Part shown: piece by piece, positions 13,347-28,300 of the stretch
Numbering within the stretch: position 1 is the stretch's first letter
How the letters are laid out: each line of letters starts with the position of its first letter
Origin: Anas platyrhynchos
Taxonomy: Eukaryota; Chordata; Aves; Anseriformes; Anatidae
Length of the DNA stretch: 64,000 nt
Direction: 5' to 3'
NCBI RefSeq assembly: GCF_047663525.1
Contig: NC_092590.1
Coordinates: forward strand, 21,326,001 to 21,390,000
The notes under the pieces: generated by a model
Databases searched by the model: none
The model's input: the letters and a program-made list of their open reading frames with translations, nothing else
Told to the model about the DNA's origin: nothing
Made by a program: the position numbers and the translations under genes

Positions 13347-16300
13347 CTGGTGGAAAAGTAAAGGAAAACATAAATAAGTCCTCTTGTCCAAAAGTGGAGA
13401 GCATTTGTAATTTCTCTGCAAATCAAAAAGTCACTATGTTGTTAACAGCCCAGTCTGACAGCTGCAAAAATTTACATTTGTGGACTTCAGTTCCTCTAAA
13501 CGTGAAGAGTTTAATTAGAGGACAATTGCAAGTGCTTATACCATCTTTGAAACAAAAAGTTATTTCTATGTTTTCTACAAGTTTTCTGACATCAGTAGGT
13601 CTCTGAGTTTTGCCTGCTAATCTGTTTCAATGGAGAGTGATTTCAGAGTCCTTCAGGTCATGCGTAGCAGCAAAGCATACAACAAGCAAAACTCTAGGAA
13701 AGAAATAGTGATGCTTTTTATTGTTAACAATTAATAACAATAATATTATTATAGCTAATTAAACATATATGTACCACTTCACTGGATCATCAGAGTTGGC
13801 ATTTTATTGGATTATACAAACTACATTCTTTCTGGCTGTTAGACACACTGAAATAGAAATGTTGTTACAGTTGTTAAACATGCTACTAAAAGCTATCAAA
13901 ACCCAAAAGGCTTGACTAGATACCACCACAATCTTGATACTCATTTGGCATTTCTATGAGAAGGGAGGAAATTTAGATCCTTGTGTATATATGGAAAGCA
14001 AAATCGTTGTTTCTTCTGCAGCACACATTAATAAAGCTGCTTTGCTTATCTGCCAATTCAGTATTTTGTTATTAGTGTTGTTAATATCTAACTGTCCCAC
14101 ACCACAATGCATTTCCAAAGCAGACTTCAGAAAATATTAAAACAGAAAACAGTCCAAATGGATATTATTACTGGCAAATGCTAGTCCCTTTGGCTTTGCT
14201 TACACTTTATTAACAACAGGTTTTGAGAACTGAAATAGAAACAGTGATAAAAATCTCATAGGAAAATTCTCTTACATATATGCTTATTTATTGCTTACAT
14301 GTTTTAAGCTGGATTTTGGTAATAAGCTGGTTGAGAATAAACTGAAGATATCAAAAGTGACTTCGTTTTTGATAAGGACAAACTTGTATGAGAGCTGTCA
14401 CAGCCTTTCTAGCCATTCAAATCCTGCACTGAGCAGGCACTTTATTTACTTTAAATCAAAACATTTTGGGAGAAGAATCATAATTGATAAGAGGTATCTA
14501 GATCAACTGAATCCTTTCTTCTACTTCTTCTATTGGAAACAGTCAAAAGTTGATTTTATCGCCAGTAATATGAGCCAGTACTAACTTGTAATTAGTGCTG
14601 GGAGGCATTAAGACGAAGAATATGCAGTATTCTGTAATAGACTAGATACAGGCTGAAGTAACTGGACATACTAAAGAAATAATTGGCATGCAATGATATG
14701 AAGCAACATCCATTACTCACAAGTCAATAATCACCTTAGAGTTAGCCTATGTTCCTCTCTTCTTTCTGATAGGCTATTTTTTAAAGCAAAAAACTGCACA
14801 GCAATAGTTTCAGAGGCACAGTCAACTCCCAATTATCCACAGACATTTTATCTGAGTTATATACTAACTGTATATGCAGAGAGATGGGGTTGCTTCTCTG
14901 GGAGAACTGGGAATGCTGGGGGAGACAACGTGCTCATGTCCAAACAGACTCATTAGCTCTTACTTTCCCATTGTGAACCTACTGATCTGTGCAGCATCTT
15001 GGATGAAGGAAGCCCTATGAACTGGGTGTAGTACCAGCAAGAAGGTAGCTCTGGGGACTTGCATCCAAGCTGCAAATCTCTGCTTACAAAGTCACACAGA
15101 GAGACCGTTCTGCTGCAGAAGTCCAAGTTAACAAGTGCAGAGCTGGAGCAAGACTAGTGGGTTTAAATGAGATATGTGCTATTTCCTGTGCCTCACTTGT
15201 ATCACGTCCCTTGGTATTCATATTATCTGGGCATTTCTATATTTCATTAGTCCAGATAGCATAGAGCTGGCTACAGAAAATTCCTGCCTAGCTGCGAGCT
15301 CCTATACAAACCAGCCAAGAACACTAATTCCTTCTATGTTTGCTAATCTGTGCATGACATATTCATGTTCTTGGTGCTTTCCTTTCTCTGGGTCTGCCAG
15401 CGCTGTTCTTTTGGGTAGGATTTCAGAATAGCAAAAATCTCTAGTATTTTGCAGGATTCAGTTTTCTATTAAGTTTAACATTAAAAAGCCAGTAGCAAGA
15501 CAGTGGAATAACACTACTAGTCACTCACTTTCATTATCCAGACAGACTGTCCCTTTAACAGTGTCAGACACACAGCCATAATAGGAACTAGCCTGGTAGG
15601 AGTCAGCTATCTTTAGTAGTTATGTAGCACCAACTACAAGGTATTCATAACTGTCAATTATGCCATGTAGTTACTATTGCAAAGGGATCACTTTTCTGGT
15701 CGGACCAATCTGATATTTTAAAAAAATAAATGAAAAAGAAAAAGAAAGTTTATAAAAGACAAAAAAAAATATGTAGTTGACTATAAGTGATTGATGATTC
15801 TCTGTTAATAAACTCCATGTCATGGTATCACAGTTTTGTGCTATTTGAAGTCTAGACATTCCTCTAAATCCACAAAAGTTCTGATTTCATTGGAAAAGTA
15901 TCTCCAGCACAATTGCTTTTCTCCTTTATGTCTTATCCTTTATGAAAACTGAAAAAAAAATAAATGTCTACATGTGATTTTTTTCGATATTTCTCAAATA
16001 ATCTGCCAACCTACCATCCCTGAAATATACTTAAATAATTAATTAATTGTGAAACACTGGGGTAATAGCTACCTCATTATCAGCTAAACTGGTCACAGCT
16101 TTAGACTACTTATTGAAACAGAATTTGGAAAATGAGGAGTTAAAAAACAGATACAAAGGATGACACAACAGAGGGAAACAATGGAGTTGATCCAGCCTGG
16201 CAGTTCCTGCCAAGTGAACTGAGATCACAGTGAGAGAGTACTATGCTTCCCAGAGCTGTATTTTAAAGCTATCTATTACACAGATACATTACATCGTTTC

Positions 16301-19300
16301 TCTTTATGGCTAGATTTATCTAATTAATTATGTGAAAAAACATAGTTGCCTATACAGGCAGTGCTAAGGTTTATCCTTTCTTTTGAATTGCTATTTTGTA
16401 TTTAGGGATTGTCTTAAAATTCTTTTACTGAACTCTATTAATTTATTTTTTTCCTCTTAACCCAGTCATGTGCACTGAGAGAAACTGAGTGGATGCATTC
16501 CCATCTTGATATAGAAAGGATAACAAGAATGAAATGCTGTGAACTGAGGTGAAAAAACTATGGTTTATTAACCCAGCACTAGCTTAACTCATCAGACATT
16601 CGTCAGTGCTGCTGCATCTAGTCTAGTGAAACAAAGGAGAAATGCAGGAATGAAGTACAGCAGGGATACATCTGCAAACTCTACATGACCTACTTGTGTA
16701 AACACTGGTTACCTTAAAGGGACAAAATTGTGTCCTCCTTACTGTCTGAGAACAAAGGTGGCCAAAGCCCATGGCAAACAGGCAATGAAATGCAAACGAA
16801 ATGGCAAATTTCACAGACACCTTGAGTTGTTCAGTATGTATTGGCACTTCTAATGCGGGTCTTGGTCCTATCAGCACTGAGATCTCTGGTAGGGGTCAAG
16901 GACGGATTGCAATTACAATAAACAATGCATATCCTATCTTTGACTGTATGTTATTATTGTATGAATACATACAAAGTAGAATAGTTGATAATTCAGTTAT
17001 GAAATTAAAATACCTGTTAAACCACCAACCAGCCTTTTCCTCTTCAGCACAGTTGCCTTCATAGTTGTCATTGTCCCTGTCTCGAGTACTGAATTTCATT
17101 CCTCGATGATCAGCCCACCATTTTACTTCAGGATGAAACCCCCCTGTCAGGGAATCACCAGCTGTGCCAGAATATTCACCACAGTTCATCTCATAAGAAT
17201 GCTAATGAAAAAAGTGAAAAAAAAAAAAAAAAAAAGTAATCCAATGTATCTTTTAGCTTTTAGCACATCAGAGAGTGAAACCACACAGAAGAAACTAACC
17301 TGTTCCATTGTTCCATTCGCTACTATTGATATGCCCAGAATTGTCACGGCACTTAAGCACTGCATGCTAGCTAACAAGGGACTGTACAGATGCTTATCAG
17401 GGTAAAATTTGTCAATAACTTTGTGCATAAGCAACATAAAAACATTAGAGTTAGTTTTCAGTACCTATTAACAAATCAGAACATTGTGTACCATTATTGT
17501 TAGAAATATAAATGAAAACGGAAAAATGCTTTTATCCATGACTTCGAGAACAAATAATTCATCCAACTTACAGAAAGAATGAAATCAGTATATCCATATA
17601 AATGACTATTGTTACATATTTGAAAATTGCAAGCATTTGTAAGAAAGAATACAAATTAATAAGGCTCTAAATAAATCTTTATGAAAATAAAGGAACATGT
17701 ATATTTAGTGTCTCTGTCTATAGAATCTACATTTTCAGTAAAACTCCCAGTTATTATTTAATATTTAATTACCTCTTCACTGGCAACTCCAAATCTTGTA
17801 TATTGTGCAAAACGCCGTTCTCCTTCAAAATCAGTTAGATCAATTCTTAAAGTATAGTTCCCTTAAGAAATGACAATAAAAATTATTTTTGTTAAACTAG
17901 CCAATCTCACTACTTCTCAGAGCAGAGCATTACAGTAGAATATTAAAATACTCATATACTCATTATGTTTTTATCACGAATCTTATCTGTATCATCACAG
18001 CATATTATGTGTTATTTTTTTTTTCTTTCTTTATGCTCATTAAAGCATATCTTGCTATGTTTGTCTTTATTCACATGCTTCATCTTCGAAAAATTTAGAA
18101 TTATTCCAATACAGATTTATATACATATTCAATACATATTCAAATGTATTTTGTTCTGGAACTTTGGGGAGGTCCACGCAGACAAACAACACAATTCAAG
18201 ATTTGTGCTAACAAGAAAATGGCCTGGAAAGAACAAAGAATCAGAAACAATAGAAGATTATTGTCACAATACAAATCTTACCTTGACTGGTCAAGTAATG
18301 AAGATTTTTATTTCCAAGCCAATATTCACCATTTGTCAAAACAAAATTTCCAAAGCCTTCTTCATAGTCAGTCCAGCCTCTGAAAAGGAGCATAAATTAC
18401 TAATTTGAGTAACCAAAGAAGTATGTTTGAATATTTATTTTATCATACAATCATAGATCACTGAATATTTTGACCTGAAGGAAAACCTTGGAAGGTCGTC
18501 TACTCCAATATCCAGCTTAAGGCAGGGTCAGTCATGAGATCAGACCAGGTAACTCAGGGCTTTGTCCAGTCAGGTCTTGAAGAGACCTCACATCCCCTTT
18601 GGGCAACCTGCCTGATCATTCTCACAGTGAAAAAGATTTTACTTATATCTGGCCTGAACTCTTTCTTTCAATTTATGTGCACTGTCTCTCATACACCCAA
18701 GAGACGCTATTGTGAGGAGCCTATTTTTTCAAGGATTTCTCAAACAACTCAGTTTTCTTAGTGATCTCCTTGTAGGATGACAGGTTGCTATTGGGTCCTA
18801 CTGAATCCCTCTCTTCTCCAGGCTGAACAAGCCTTAGATCCGCATAAGGATGTAGATATCTGAAAAGCAAATTGAACAAAACAGATGTCCTACAAACCTT
18901 CTTCTTGCTTCTAATATTTGCATATATATATATTATATAAAAATTTCACCAAAAATTTCACTTCTGGGCATTCCCTCTAAATGTTTGAGTCTTGGCAAAG
19001 GTAAGGAGCTTACATGTCCACATATCAAGTGCTCACACATTTTATCTTCCCTGGAGGCATTTTACTATGAAATACAAATTACTTCATGATGGGTTTCTCT
19101 CATACTTGTGTGCCAATGGTATTTTATTTCCAGAATATAGCTTGCATACTCTTTACATTTTACATACTTTTTACATTTTTACTATTTGCAAATCACAAGG
19201 TAGTCCTTTGCTTGGCATTAAGAGTCCTTGCTCCAAAAATAGTTAATTCATTTGACATTGAAATGTCCTTATGTAAAATGCACTAGTCAGAAAAAGACTA

Positions 19301-22300
19301 AAAGAGATGTCTTCCTATTTCAAGGACATTTTATTGATTTATCTTTCTGTCTAACATTGTGCACACTGCACCAAGTCCAACAAGATGCATGCTATGAAGA
19401 GTGTGAAATTAGATCTTAAATACTTTGTTGACTTGACCTAGGAGAATTGATTTGGATCATACAGACAGTTTGTGACAGAGCCAGAAGTGATACCTCATCT
19501 GGAGGCTGTTCCACAGCATAACTGTTCCTACTTTTTATCTGACATAATAACTTCATATAATTCTAAAGTTAATGTTTAACTTAGTTCCATCTGGTTTTAT
19601 GTTTCTCCACTTTGTTTCCAGTTTTAATGACCAAGTCTAGTACCTACCTATCGAAATTCTGGCTGCCATCAGAACGCCTCTGAAAAACAGTCCAACCACC
19701 CCCTTCAGACATGTCACAGAAGGCCAGGAATTCATTAGGACTCTGGATAGGTTTCATCTTATAAAATCCACTTTGCTTGTGGCCATCGTTGTAGATTTCA
19801 GCACAATCTGTTCATAAAACATCCATTGGACACAGTTCTTTTAATCCTATACTTACTGACAAAACCAGAAAACAAGTCAATGAAAGAAATCAAGCCATGT
19901 CAGGTAAAGTCACATATGAACCTGGCTAATAGAAAGCAAATACCTCTGCAAATTCATTTTTTTATGACTTTTTGGCATTTTCTTCTATTTATGTTGCTTT
20001 AAAACTTTATTGAGCTATAATTATTTTGACATTTCTGTGAAAGAATCTTTTTTTCCACCATAAAACACTATTATTTCTGTCTTCACTCAACTAGCAAAAT
20101 AATTCCTCTGGTTTAGGTGGCGCCACTTCCAATTTACAGTGGTATAATCCACATTCGAATCCTGTTACAATCATAGAATTTCTCTACATATAAACCACTC
20201 GGTAATCTTCAAAAACAAAGATGTGCTTCTGTGTCAGTCCCCAGAAGAACTGCCGAACAGGAGAGAATGGAATCACCAGTGTTAGAAAGAGGAAACAATT
20301 GCTGGACCTGATACTGTTGTCCCTTGTATCAAAGAGGTGCAAATATACACAGAAGACTATCCCCCTAAAAGCCCAATGTATGTCTAAAATCATACCACTT
20401 CGGCTTGATACTAATTTTTAAGTCTGGTTTGGGTTGGTTTTAATGAAAGCAATGACAGAATTTAGAGCTCATGAAAATGTAACAGCAATGTAATTGCATA
20501 ATCTTTTTTCCTCTAGGAGCTAAGAAATGAAAGGAATTCTTTGTTTATATGTAATCAGTACGTACCATCAAGCAGTCATACAGAAAAGATGTATAATTTT
20601 CAACATTTCTGTTTTTCCTGGCAAAAGTAGAGCTTATTAACTGCAAGATTTTCCCTGAATGCATTATGAACGTGTTGGCTGAACTTCCAGGCCATATTGG
20701 AACTTTGTGAACTATTATATTTCTTCTTACTGAAAACATCAGTGAAGATTAGACATAGAAAAAAATAAACAGTTTATAATGAAAACAAATAGCTATGCCA
20801 GGATTTGAACAAATCATAAGAGGGAAAAAAAAAATAAAAAAAATACACCCTTTAAAGAACAACCAAGATGTCTTTGTAGAGAATGTTTGACTGCCTTGTA
20901 GAAATACGTTTTTTGGTGTCCATTATTTTTCTTAGTAGGTTAGCAAAATACCTAAGTGCATTTTAATCTTAAGCAGGTATATATATGGAATTCCTTCCTC
21001 ATTATCTAACTCCAAATTATCCAGCTCTGTTGACATTAAAATGCTACAGCAGCTTGAATGAAATAATGCAATATCAATGGGGAAAAACATTTACCAAGCT
21101 ATAGTAAAAAAAAAGTAAAAGTAAAAGTAAAAAAAAAAGGGGGGGGGGGGGGGAGGGGGAGGATGGAGAAGAATCAGCAGAAACTGAAAACAAGAACTTA
21201 GATTTGTTATCCAGAATCACATTTTAAGAAAATAAACAGAGGACAAAGGAAAAAGACATTCATCTGAATGTGGTTTTAATATTTTTTTCCAGTAAAAAAT
21301 AAGTCAACCATAATAATAAAAATGTCTTCTAGGATGCTGAATATGTAAATAAATATATAAATAAAATTTCAAGTCAAACTCATAACTGCTTTCAATTTTA
21401 TTTTAATGGTGTTTTATTATATGTGATGCCTTGGTTTATGTTGTGATTTCTTCCAGAAGCATAAATACTACAAGTATATTCAAGCAAGCATATTAAAACT
21501 TATAGAAGTTAGGACTCTCTAGTGCTGGACAACTAGAAAGCAACGCCATCCAAGAATCAGACCCCCAAATTGTATTTTTCAATCCAGCTATTGTTTGGGA
21601 TTTTTTTATTATTTTAGATGAACTTGGACCTCACTCCAGCAATGACGGATTAACACACTGCCTTCTTCCACTGCAGAGAGACTAGATCACCACCAGAATA
21701 AAAACAACTTAAACCCAGTATTTTAGAAACTGTGAAGTCTGGAGCTGAACCTCACTCAGTCACAGTTTTGCAACATAAAGAATATAAGAGATCCAGATAT
21801 CACAATTGCAGGCTTATTTGTGTAAACATGGATGCTTCAGGGACTTTACAGATCAGAGCTCACACACCTATTGTATTAAACAAGAGGATTGTGCATGGCA
21901 GGTGTTTTGTTTTGAGTGTCTTTATCAGTTTGGGGTTTGGACTTGGATGTTGAGCATCTTAAGTTCCAGTTAAGTAAGGTCATTAAATTGCTAGCCATGT
22001 GTCCATCTGGTTCATGATTTTTCCTATTTTGCAGAGACATCCTATTTTTGAATGAGTTACTTAATTAGCAGAGTATGGAGGACTTAATATATGTTGGGAT
22101 ATTGCTGTCTCTTGTACAACAAGAGTCTCTAATATATTACTTCTTTAATCCCATTGCTTTTCAAATAATTTCTAAAACTCCTTCTTTAAACTATTCTGCA
22201 AGTAGAATCAAACTCTCAGCTTTCAAACTAGATTCAAACATTCATTTTGGGTTAGCAATTATAACACTATACCCCAATGTTAAAGGAATAAAAGTACGAT

Positions 22301-25300
22301 TGTGATGGAGAACATCTTTACTGGTGATAACACAGAATACCAAAGACATTTTAATATCCCTTGGTCTGTTAGCAATTTGACCTAAGACTGTAATATGCTG
22401 CCAATTTTTGGCAGTTAAGCATCTTAAAATGGGAAAGATTAGTAATGGTGTACTGAACAGCTTCTACTTCTACATGCCAGTTTTCAAAATGTTCTGTTGG
22501 AAGAACACTGTAAATTTAAGGTAGTTGTATTTAGTAATCTCTCCATCCTCTGAGACCTTCCTGGTCATTTAGTTCATCTGCCTTACCCGTATTAAGCTAA
22601 ATCATTTGGGATGTAACTCTAAGAGTTATTAGGACGAGTATGTTCTATAGCACAACAACAGTTTTACCACATTTAGGAGATAATTAATAATTCATTAGGA
22701 ATTTCTTAGATGGGAATGCTCAAAAGCTTCAGGGTTGCAGAGGTGCTGTACTTGCAATTCTTTAGCATGATTTGCCTTTTTGTAACAGAAACCAGTCCTT
22801 TTCAATGTGCAAAACCACAAAAGCCATATTTTCCCCATAACCAGCATAGTCTACAAATGGTTTCATTTTATGAGGAACAGGCCACTAGAATTATCTATTG
22901 CTATTATTATTATTATTATTATTATTATTGGTATTGTTAACTATACTAGCATCTTATGGTTAGGTATTATTTTTTATTTATAGTATTCCTTTAAACAGTT
23001 CTCTTTTATACTGAGAGAAACATCAATTGAAACCTTACTACTGTTTGCAGCTGAGAAAGAAAAGACTGCAAAAGCAGTCAAAAGATAGCTAAGCCCCTAA
23101 AATCCTTTTGGGCTTTGTCTGTCAAAATGCCATCTTAAAATCTATTAAGAAATCAAGAGACAAAGTAGATCATACAGCTACTGTGTAATATATTTTTTCC
23201 ATCATGATGTCTCACTTAAAATAAACAAAAAGTAAAAGGAAACCATTTTACCACATTCTCCTTCCAACCACTTGAAAGGTATAGCTCTTCGTAGCAAGCA
23301 TGACTTTCTTCTGAGTTATCATAGATGTCAGGGTGCCTGTACAACCCCCTGGTGGTAACATGACCAAGATAACCACTGACATTATAGGAATGTGAGTTTA
23401 CAAGCTCTGTGTGTGAGTACAATATCTGAAACCATCTTTTCTGAGATGATGGTTGCCTCTAAAATGATAATGTGAAACGGTGAATTATCAGTGATGAAAT
23501 TTACTGAAGTTGATCGTCAACCAGATTAAAAAACAACTGGGATATCACCAAACTATTATCAGTTGCATTGCTGATACTGATTCTAAATGAATTTTTCACT
23601 GATTGCTTTTTAATTATGTGCTATTAATCAATAAATAAACCTCTTCAATCCAGATTTGATTTATACTATGTGGGATGAACACAGGCCTAGGTAACAGCTG
23701 AATACTGTGCTTTAAACAAACCATTTTCTGTGAGCTGCAAAACAGTATGTCAATGGGTCTAATTGTGCTAAAGCTTCTGGGTATCACTACAATGAACGGA
23801 AATGAAAAGAATAGCTTCATTTCTAACCTGAATACTGTCTTTTTCCTCCCAAGTCAATGGCACTGTTTTCATCTCCTCTGTCACTGTACTGTATCTCTTT
23901 CTTCTCTAAAAGCTGTATAATTTTTAACTGCTGCTGTTTCACACGATGTTCCAGAAGTCTCACCTGGGCCTGAAGTCGTATCTGCTCTCGAAAACAGTTC
24001 TGTAGATCCTAAAAATGAAAATGCATCCTATTGTAAAATCAGTATTTTTTTGTCAAGTTTAACGTGTAGAGAAAAAAAAATAATTAACTTGAACAAAGCA
24101 TTTTTGTCTTAATTCCCTAGAGATACTATTTTGTCTTCCACCTTAGTTGTTACCTCTACTTTAACTGATTTAGTACGCTATAGAGTATCCAACCATGCCA
24201 GCTTTGCAAAAAGACCCTCTTTATCAGCTAAGCTACCAGCTCTCTCTAGAAACACACAGAGGAGACTCCATAAAAACACTAGCATACAGATTGTTTATTC
24301 TCTATCACCTCATCATGCACAGAGATTTACTTTCCAGTGAGGCCTCCTACCAACATGGTGCGGGTTCCAAAACTGCCAGAGTTTTAAAGAAATGCAGTCC
24401 ATGCTGATGCCTTTTCAATTTCATTGTTCATTTTCAAGTGCTTTTTGATTACACACTTCTTACGATAAGGATCTTAACATTGCCAACATAAACATTGTAA
24501 AGTTTCAAGCTCTTTTTGGCACACTAAATTAAATAGCCCCTAAGAAACTGCAAATATGCATGAAAAATAAGAGTTTAAAACTTAAAGTTGGTATCGTGCT
24601 ATGACCTGTACTCCTATCTTACTGTGCGGAGTAACGGAGATGTGATGATTTTAATACAGTGATACCTTCTACTCACTGCACATACTGATATATGACTCAG
24701 GAGAGCTGGAATAACAGTTCCAAATTCTGACATGCTCAATGTATACAGAGCAATATATTCATTTATTTATTTTTTAGATTAATGGCTATGGTAAGGCTAT
24801 GGCCTGAGCTAGGGAGCTTAAATTACAACAGCTTGTACAGTTTCAAATACATAATAAACAAATTTGATTTCAAAAGGGAGGGGAAAGCCTCTGGGATTTT
24901 ATGATACATTCTACAAACGTGACATGAGGTTTTGTATCAGTAACATTGTGTCTGCAACTTTATATGAGCAAATAGTTTAGTAGCTATGGTGTTTGCATGA
25001 GAGCACAACCAGCACTGTAAAAGTAAAATCAGAGAGCAACCTTTTGGAAATCTGATAGGCGAGATCAAATATACAGCAGTTCTAAATTGGTACAACCTTA
25101 TTCGTAGGGCAACATTATTTGAATGTAGACCTGTAACACTTGCCATCCATATGGAAGAGCTGATATCTTAGAACATTGCCCTATCACGCTGAATGAGAGA
25201 TCTGAAGCAGCATACTGATGTGAAGCTCCACTGGCATCAGCATAATTTTGTACCAGGCTCAGGCCTCATGTATTTTCCATGAAAACTACCATCAATATGG

Positions 25301-28300
25301 TTCTTGTCACTTTCTTGCTGCAGTGATTTATTTATTTATTTTTGTCTATGTGAAAAGCTGGTACCATTCTGTACATTTCTGTGCAGCACAGGCATGGCTC
25401 TGGTTGGACTGACTTCCTTGAAGTACCATTAGTACCTCACCACAACTCTAAGAGCAAACTCAAATTAAACTAACAGTATTCATAAGAAATCACATTTTAT
25501 GATCAACACATATGGACTTATAAGTAATTTCTGGTACTAGTTAAAAAGCAGAACTTCTGCTACTGTTGAGAAACATCTCTATCAACAGTGTCATCACTAT
25601 GATGTCATTTCTGATAGAAATAAGTGTTGCTGATGTCCAAACCCCTTTGCTTTTTGAATACAGAGGATAGAATTCATTTTCAACATAGGCAAATGAACTT
25701 GACAAATTTCAGGAGAGTACTGTATGTCCGTGAGTTCATTCAAATATTTCCTAGCCACCATGTCCCATTTGACTGTAATGTCCAGTCTCATTGAAAAACG
25801 TGTTGATCACACTTGCTGTCTTTGCAAACAAACCTGATTAGGGGCCTCTGCTCTGAGTATTTCTGCAGTGTATCAGATGGCTGTTTAAGTGCCATCTAAT
25901 ATATACAGTGGAATAAAAGAATGGGGAATATACATGCGGCAGGACTAGGCAGTTTGTCGGTGACCTGTCTGAGAGGAAAAGGTCTGGCTGCCTCTCTGGG
26001 GCTGGGCTGCCCATGTCAGCCGGCTGTGTCAACAGGTTTGTCTGCAGGCTCTGACTGTCTGCTTCCTACTAGGTCCTGAGAAGTCTTGAAGGTGCTTGAC
26101 CACAAGGAGGAGCTGTAAGTGAGATGCACAATTTACCAAACACTAAAATTTTGGGAAGGAAATAAAACAAAAGCAGCCCGTGACCTAATATCCCTAAAGT
26201 CCTATGCTATTTAAGAATACTCCCTTGAAAATCTGTTTTGTTTGTTGATAGCTATACAAGATCCCTAACATGCCCTCTTTTATTTTTATTTTTTTTTTCC
26301 TAGCACGGAAATTAAGAAGAAAAATAAATACATGCATGTACACACTTTCTACAGAGGCTTATAGGTTATTCGACCATAAGTAATGACAAGTGTGCTACAT
26401 GCTGCATATTACAAAGAAAGTCTTTCCAGGATGATTATTTTAGCTTGTATCTGTAGCTTCATATAAATCCTTCACAAAAAAAAAAAAAAAGAAAAAAAAA
26501 GAGTAGAGCCATTCTGAGCCATTCAGAAGAGAAAGTTCTCTGCAAATTCTCAGCCTGCTCCTGAGTGCACACAGAAACTGGACAGATATATAGGTGGGTT
26601 GAGAAAGAGTGAGTTAAAAAAAAAAAAGTTCTCAGATGAAATATTAATCTTAATCATAGTAAGTTATAAAGGAGCTACCATGCTTTTGTTTAATGAGGAG
26701 GTTGGCCTTTATCAGTCTTACCTCAGTACGCACAGCTTTGGAGAAAATGGTAATAAAAAACAGGAGAGACTTCAGTTATCCTGGAAATGCTGGCCCCTGC
26801 AACCAGGCCCCTGCAATGTCGTAAGTAAGACCTCAGGTAGATAGTTTTTTTCCCATGTGGCAGGGTCTGAACTATGAAGAGCTATTTTCACTTAAAGTGA
26901 AAGTTAAAGTCTGTGCTTTTGAGGAGGGAAAGCTACAGGCAACTGTGTTTTTTTTTCAGGTCTAGTGAAAATGTATCATTCTGCCTACCTGTACTGCTGA
27001 CAGCCATTCTCCTACTTTTTTAAAATTATATAGCAAAGTACAGATCTTCTCCAAAAAGCCTTATTGTACCTTAGAAAAACTTGCCATCTACCTTTAATGT
27101 GACACTACTTCATGTGCTGCCATAAAAGGTCTGTTCCTTTTAATCAAATTAAAACCACCCAGTCTGTATCTCCAAATATTATTCTTAACTTTGTATTTTA
27201 GTTATCTTTTCATTTTGTTTACTTAAAAATTGTGAATTTTTTCATGAAAATGGAAAAGTAACATCGAACTGATTCTCATCCTCTTTACAGACTGCACACT
27301 TGCTATAGGGTAAGAAATAACATATTTGCATTATACATCACAATTTCTTGTTGCAAAAGATTTAAGCTCCTGATGCTGACTAGGTGACTAAGTACTAGGT
27401 GACAATAAAGAAACCATGAACAGTACTAAGTACACCACAAGAAACAAATGATTTAACAGAATTAGTCTTGAAAGCAACCTTGAACGGTATTTGTACCTGA
27501 TATTTTGCTTTCTCTCCCTGACTCAAGTCTTCTCATTGCTATCTCCTGCTGTGAACTCCAGTTCCTGTTATGCTTTGCTGCTGAACAGCAACACTGCAAT
27601 TCTCATATTTGGAATCCCAGACGTATTTTCCCCATGGGACAATCCCAAGTTAGCTGTGTAACTTTCAAGGTGGATCGATGTGGCTTTTAGATTTGCATGT
27701 CACAAGATTGCTCTTTGCATGTACTACTCCGCTTTGTCACAGGATAACTCTTTTAAAATCATTGAGGTTAAACCAGTGCACAGCTAGAGTAATACAGAAG
27801 CAAAAGGTACCCTAGGGTTACAGTGTAAGAGTTAGCAGCTATAACTTACTGCTATTCCTTTTGTTAGATATGGATCAAAGTAAAGCAAATATAATAGTGA
27901 AATACTCTAGAAAATGTGAATTTGACCATGACTTTCTCTATTGGACAGTAGTGCCCACTGAAACTAGACTGAACACGACCTGTTCTATCTGTTTCAGTGA
28001 AGCAACTGTTTGTACTACACATTGAGAAGCAATTATCTAACTGTTGCTGACAGCTCTGCTCTTGGACACATGGTTCCATATTTAAGCAGCTGCTGCAATT
28101 AGTACGCATTCACATTCTTTATTTTATTTCATTATCGTGAGGGCTATTTAGCAGCCAGTGTCCTTTCATTAAAACCGATGCTACAAATTATATTTAGAAT
28201 AATTTATGAAAGCTACAAAAATACCAACTCTTTCTTTGAGGTGCTTTTTCCTGTATTTTTAGAATTTAAATGAGCTTAAAGAATACCTCAAATGAGAATA

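Larger units (their letters stand above)
19808..23827 (-). other. FGL1: FGL1 intron 2 (4.0 kb)
   Basis: No supported gene. It holds a poly(A)-poly(G) purine tract at 21106-21164 and an ATT microsatellite at 22902-22929. A 68-residue open frame in the sense direction at 23216-23422 has no recognisable similarity. Confidence 0.85.

Noticed and set aside
13340..13606. Plus-strand 88-residue frame
   Set aside because: It begins at the antisense edge of the last FGL1 coding exon and runs into the intron, with no independent support.
23216..23422. Minus-strand 68-residue frame in FGL1 intron 2, in the sense orientation, as an extra FGL1 exon
   Set aside because: The flanking exons already join in phase and match the mammalian protein without a gap. 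It resembles no fibrinogen-domain segment.
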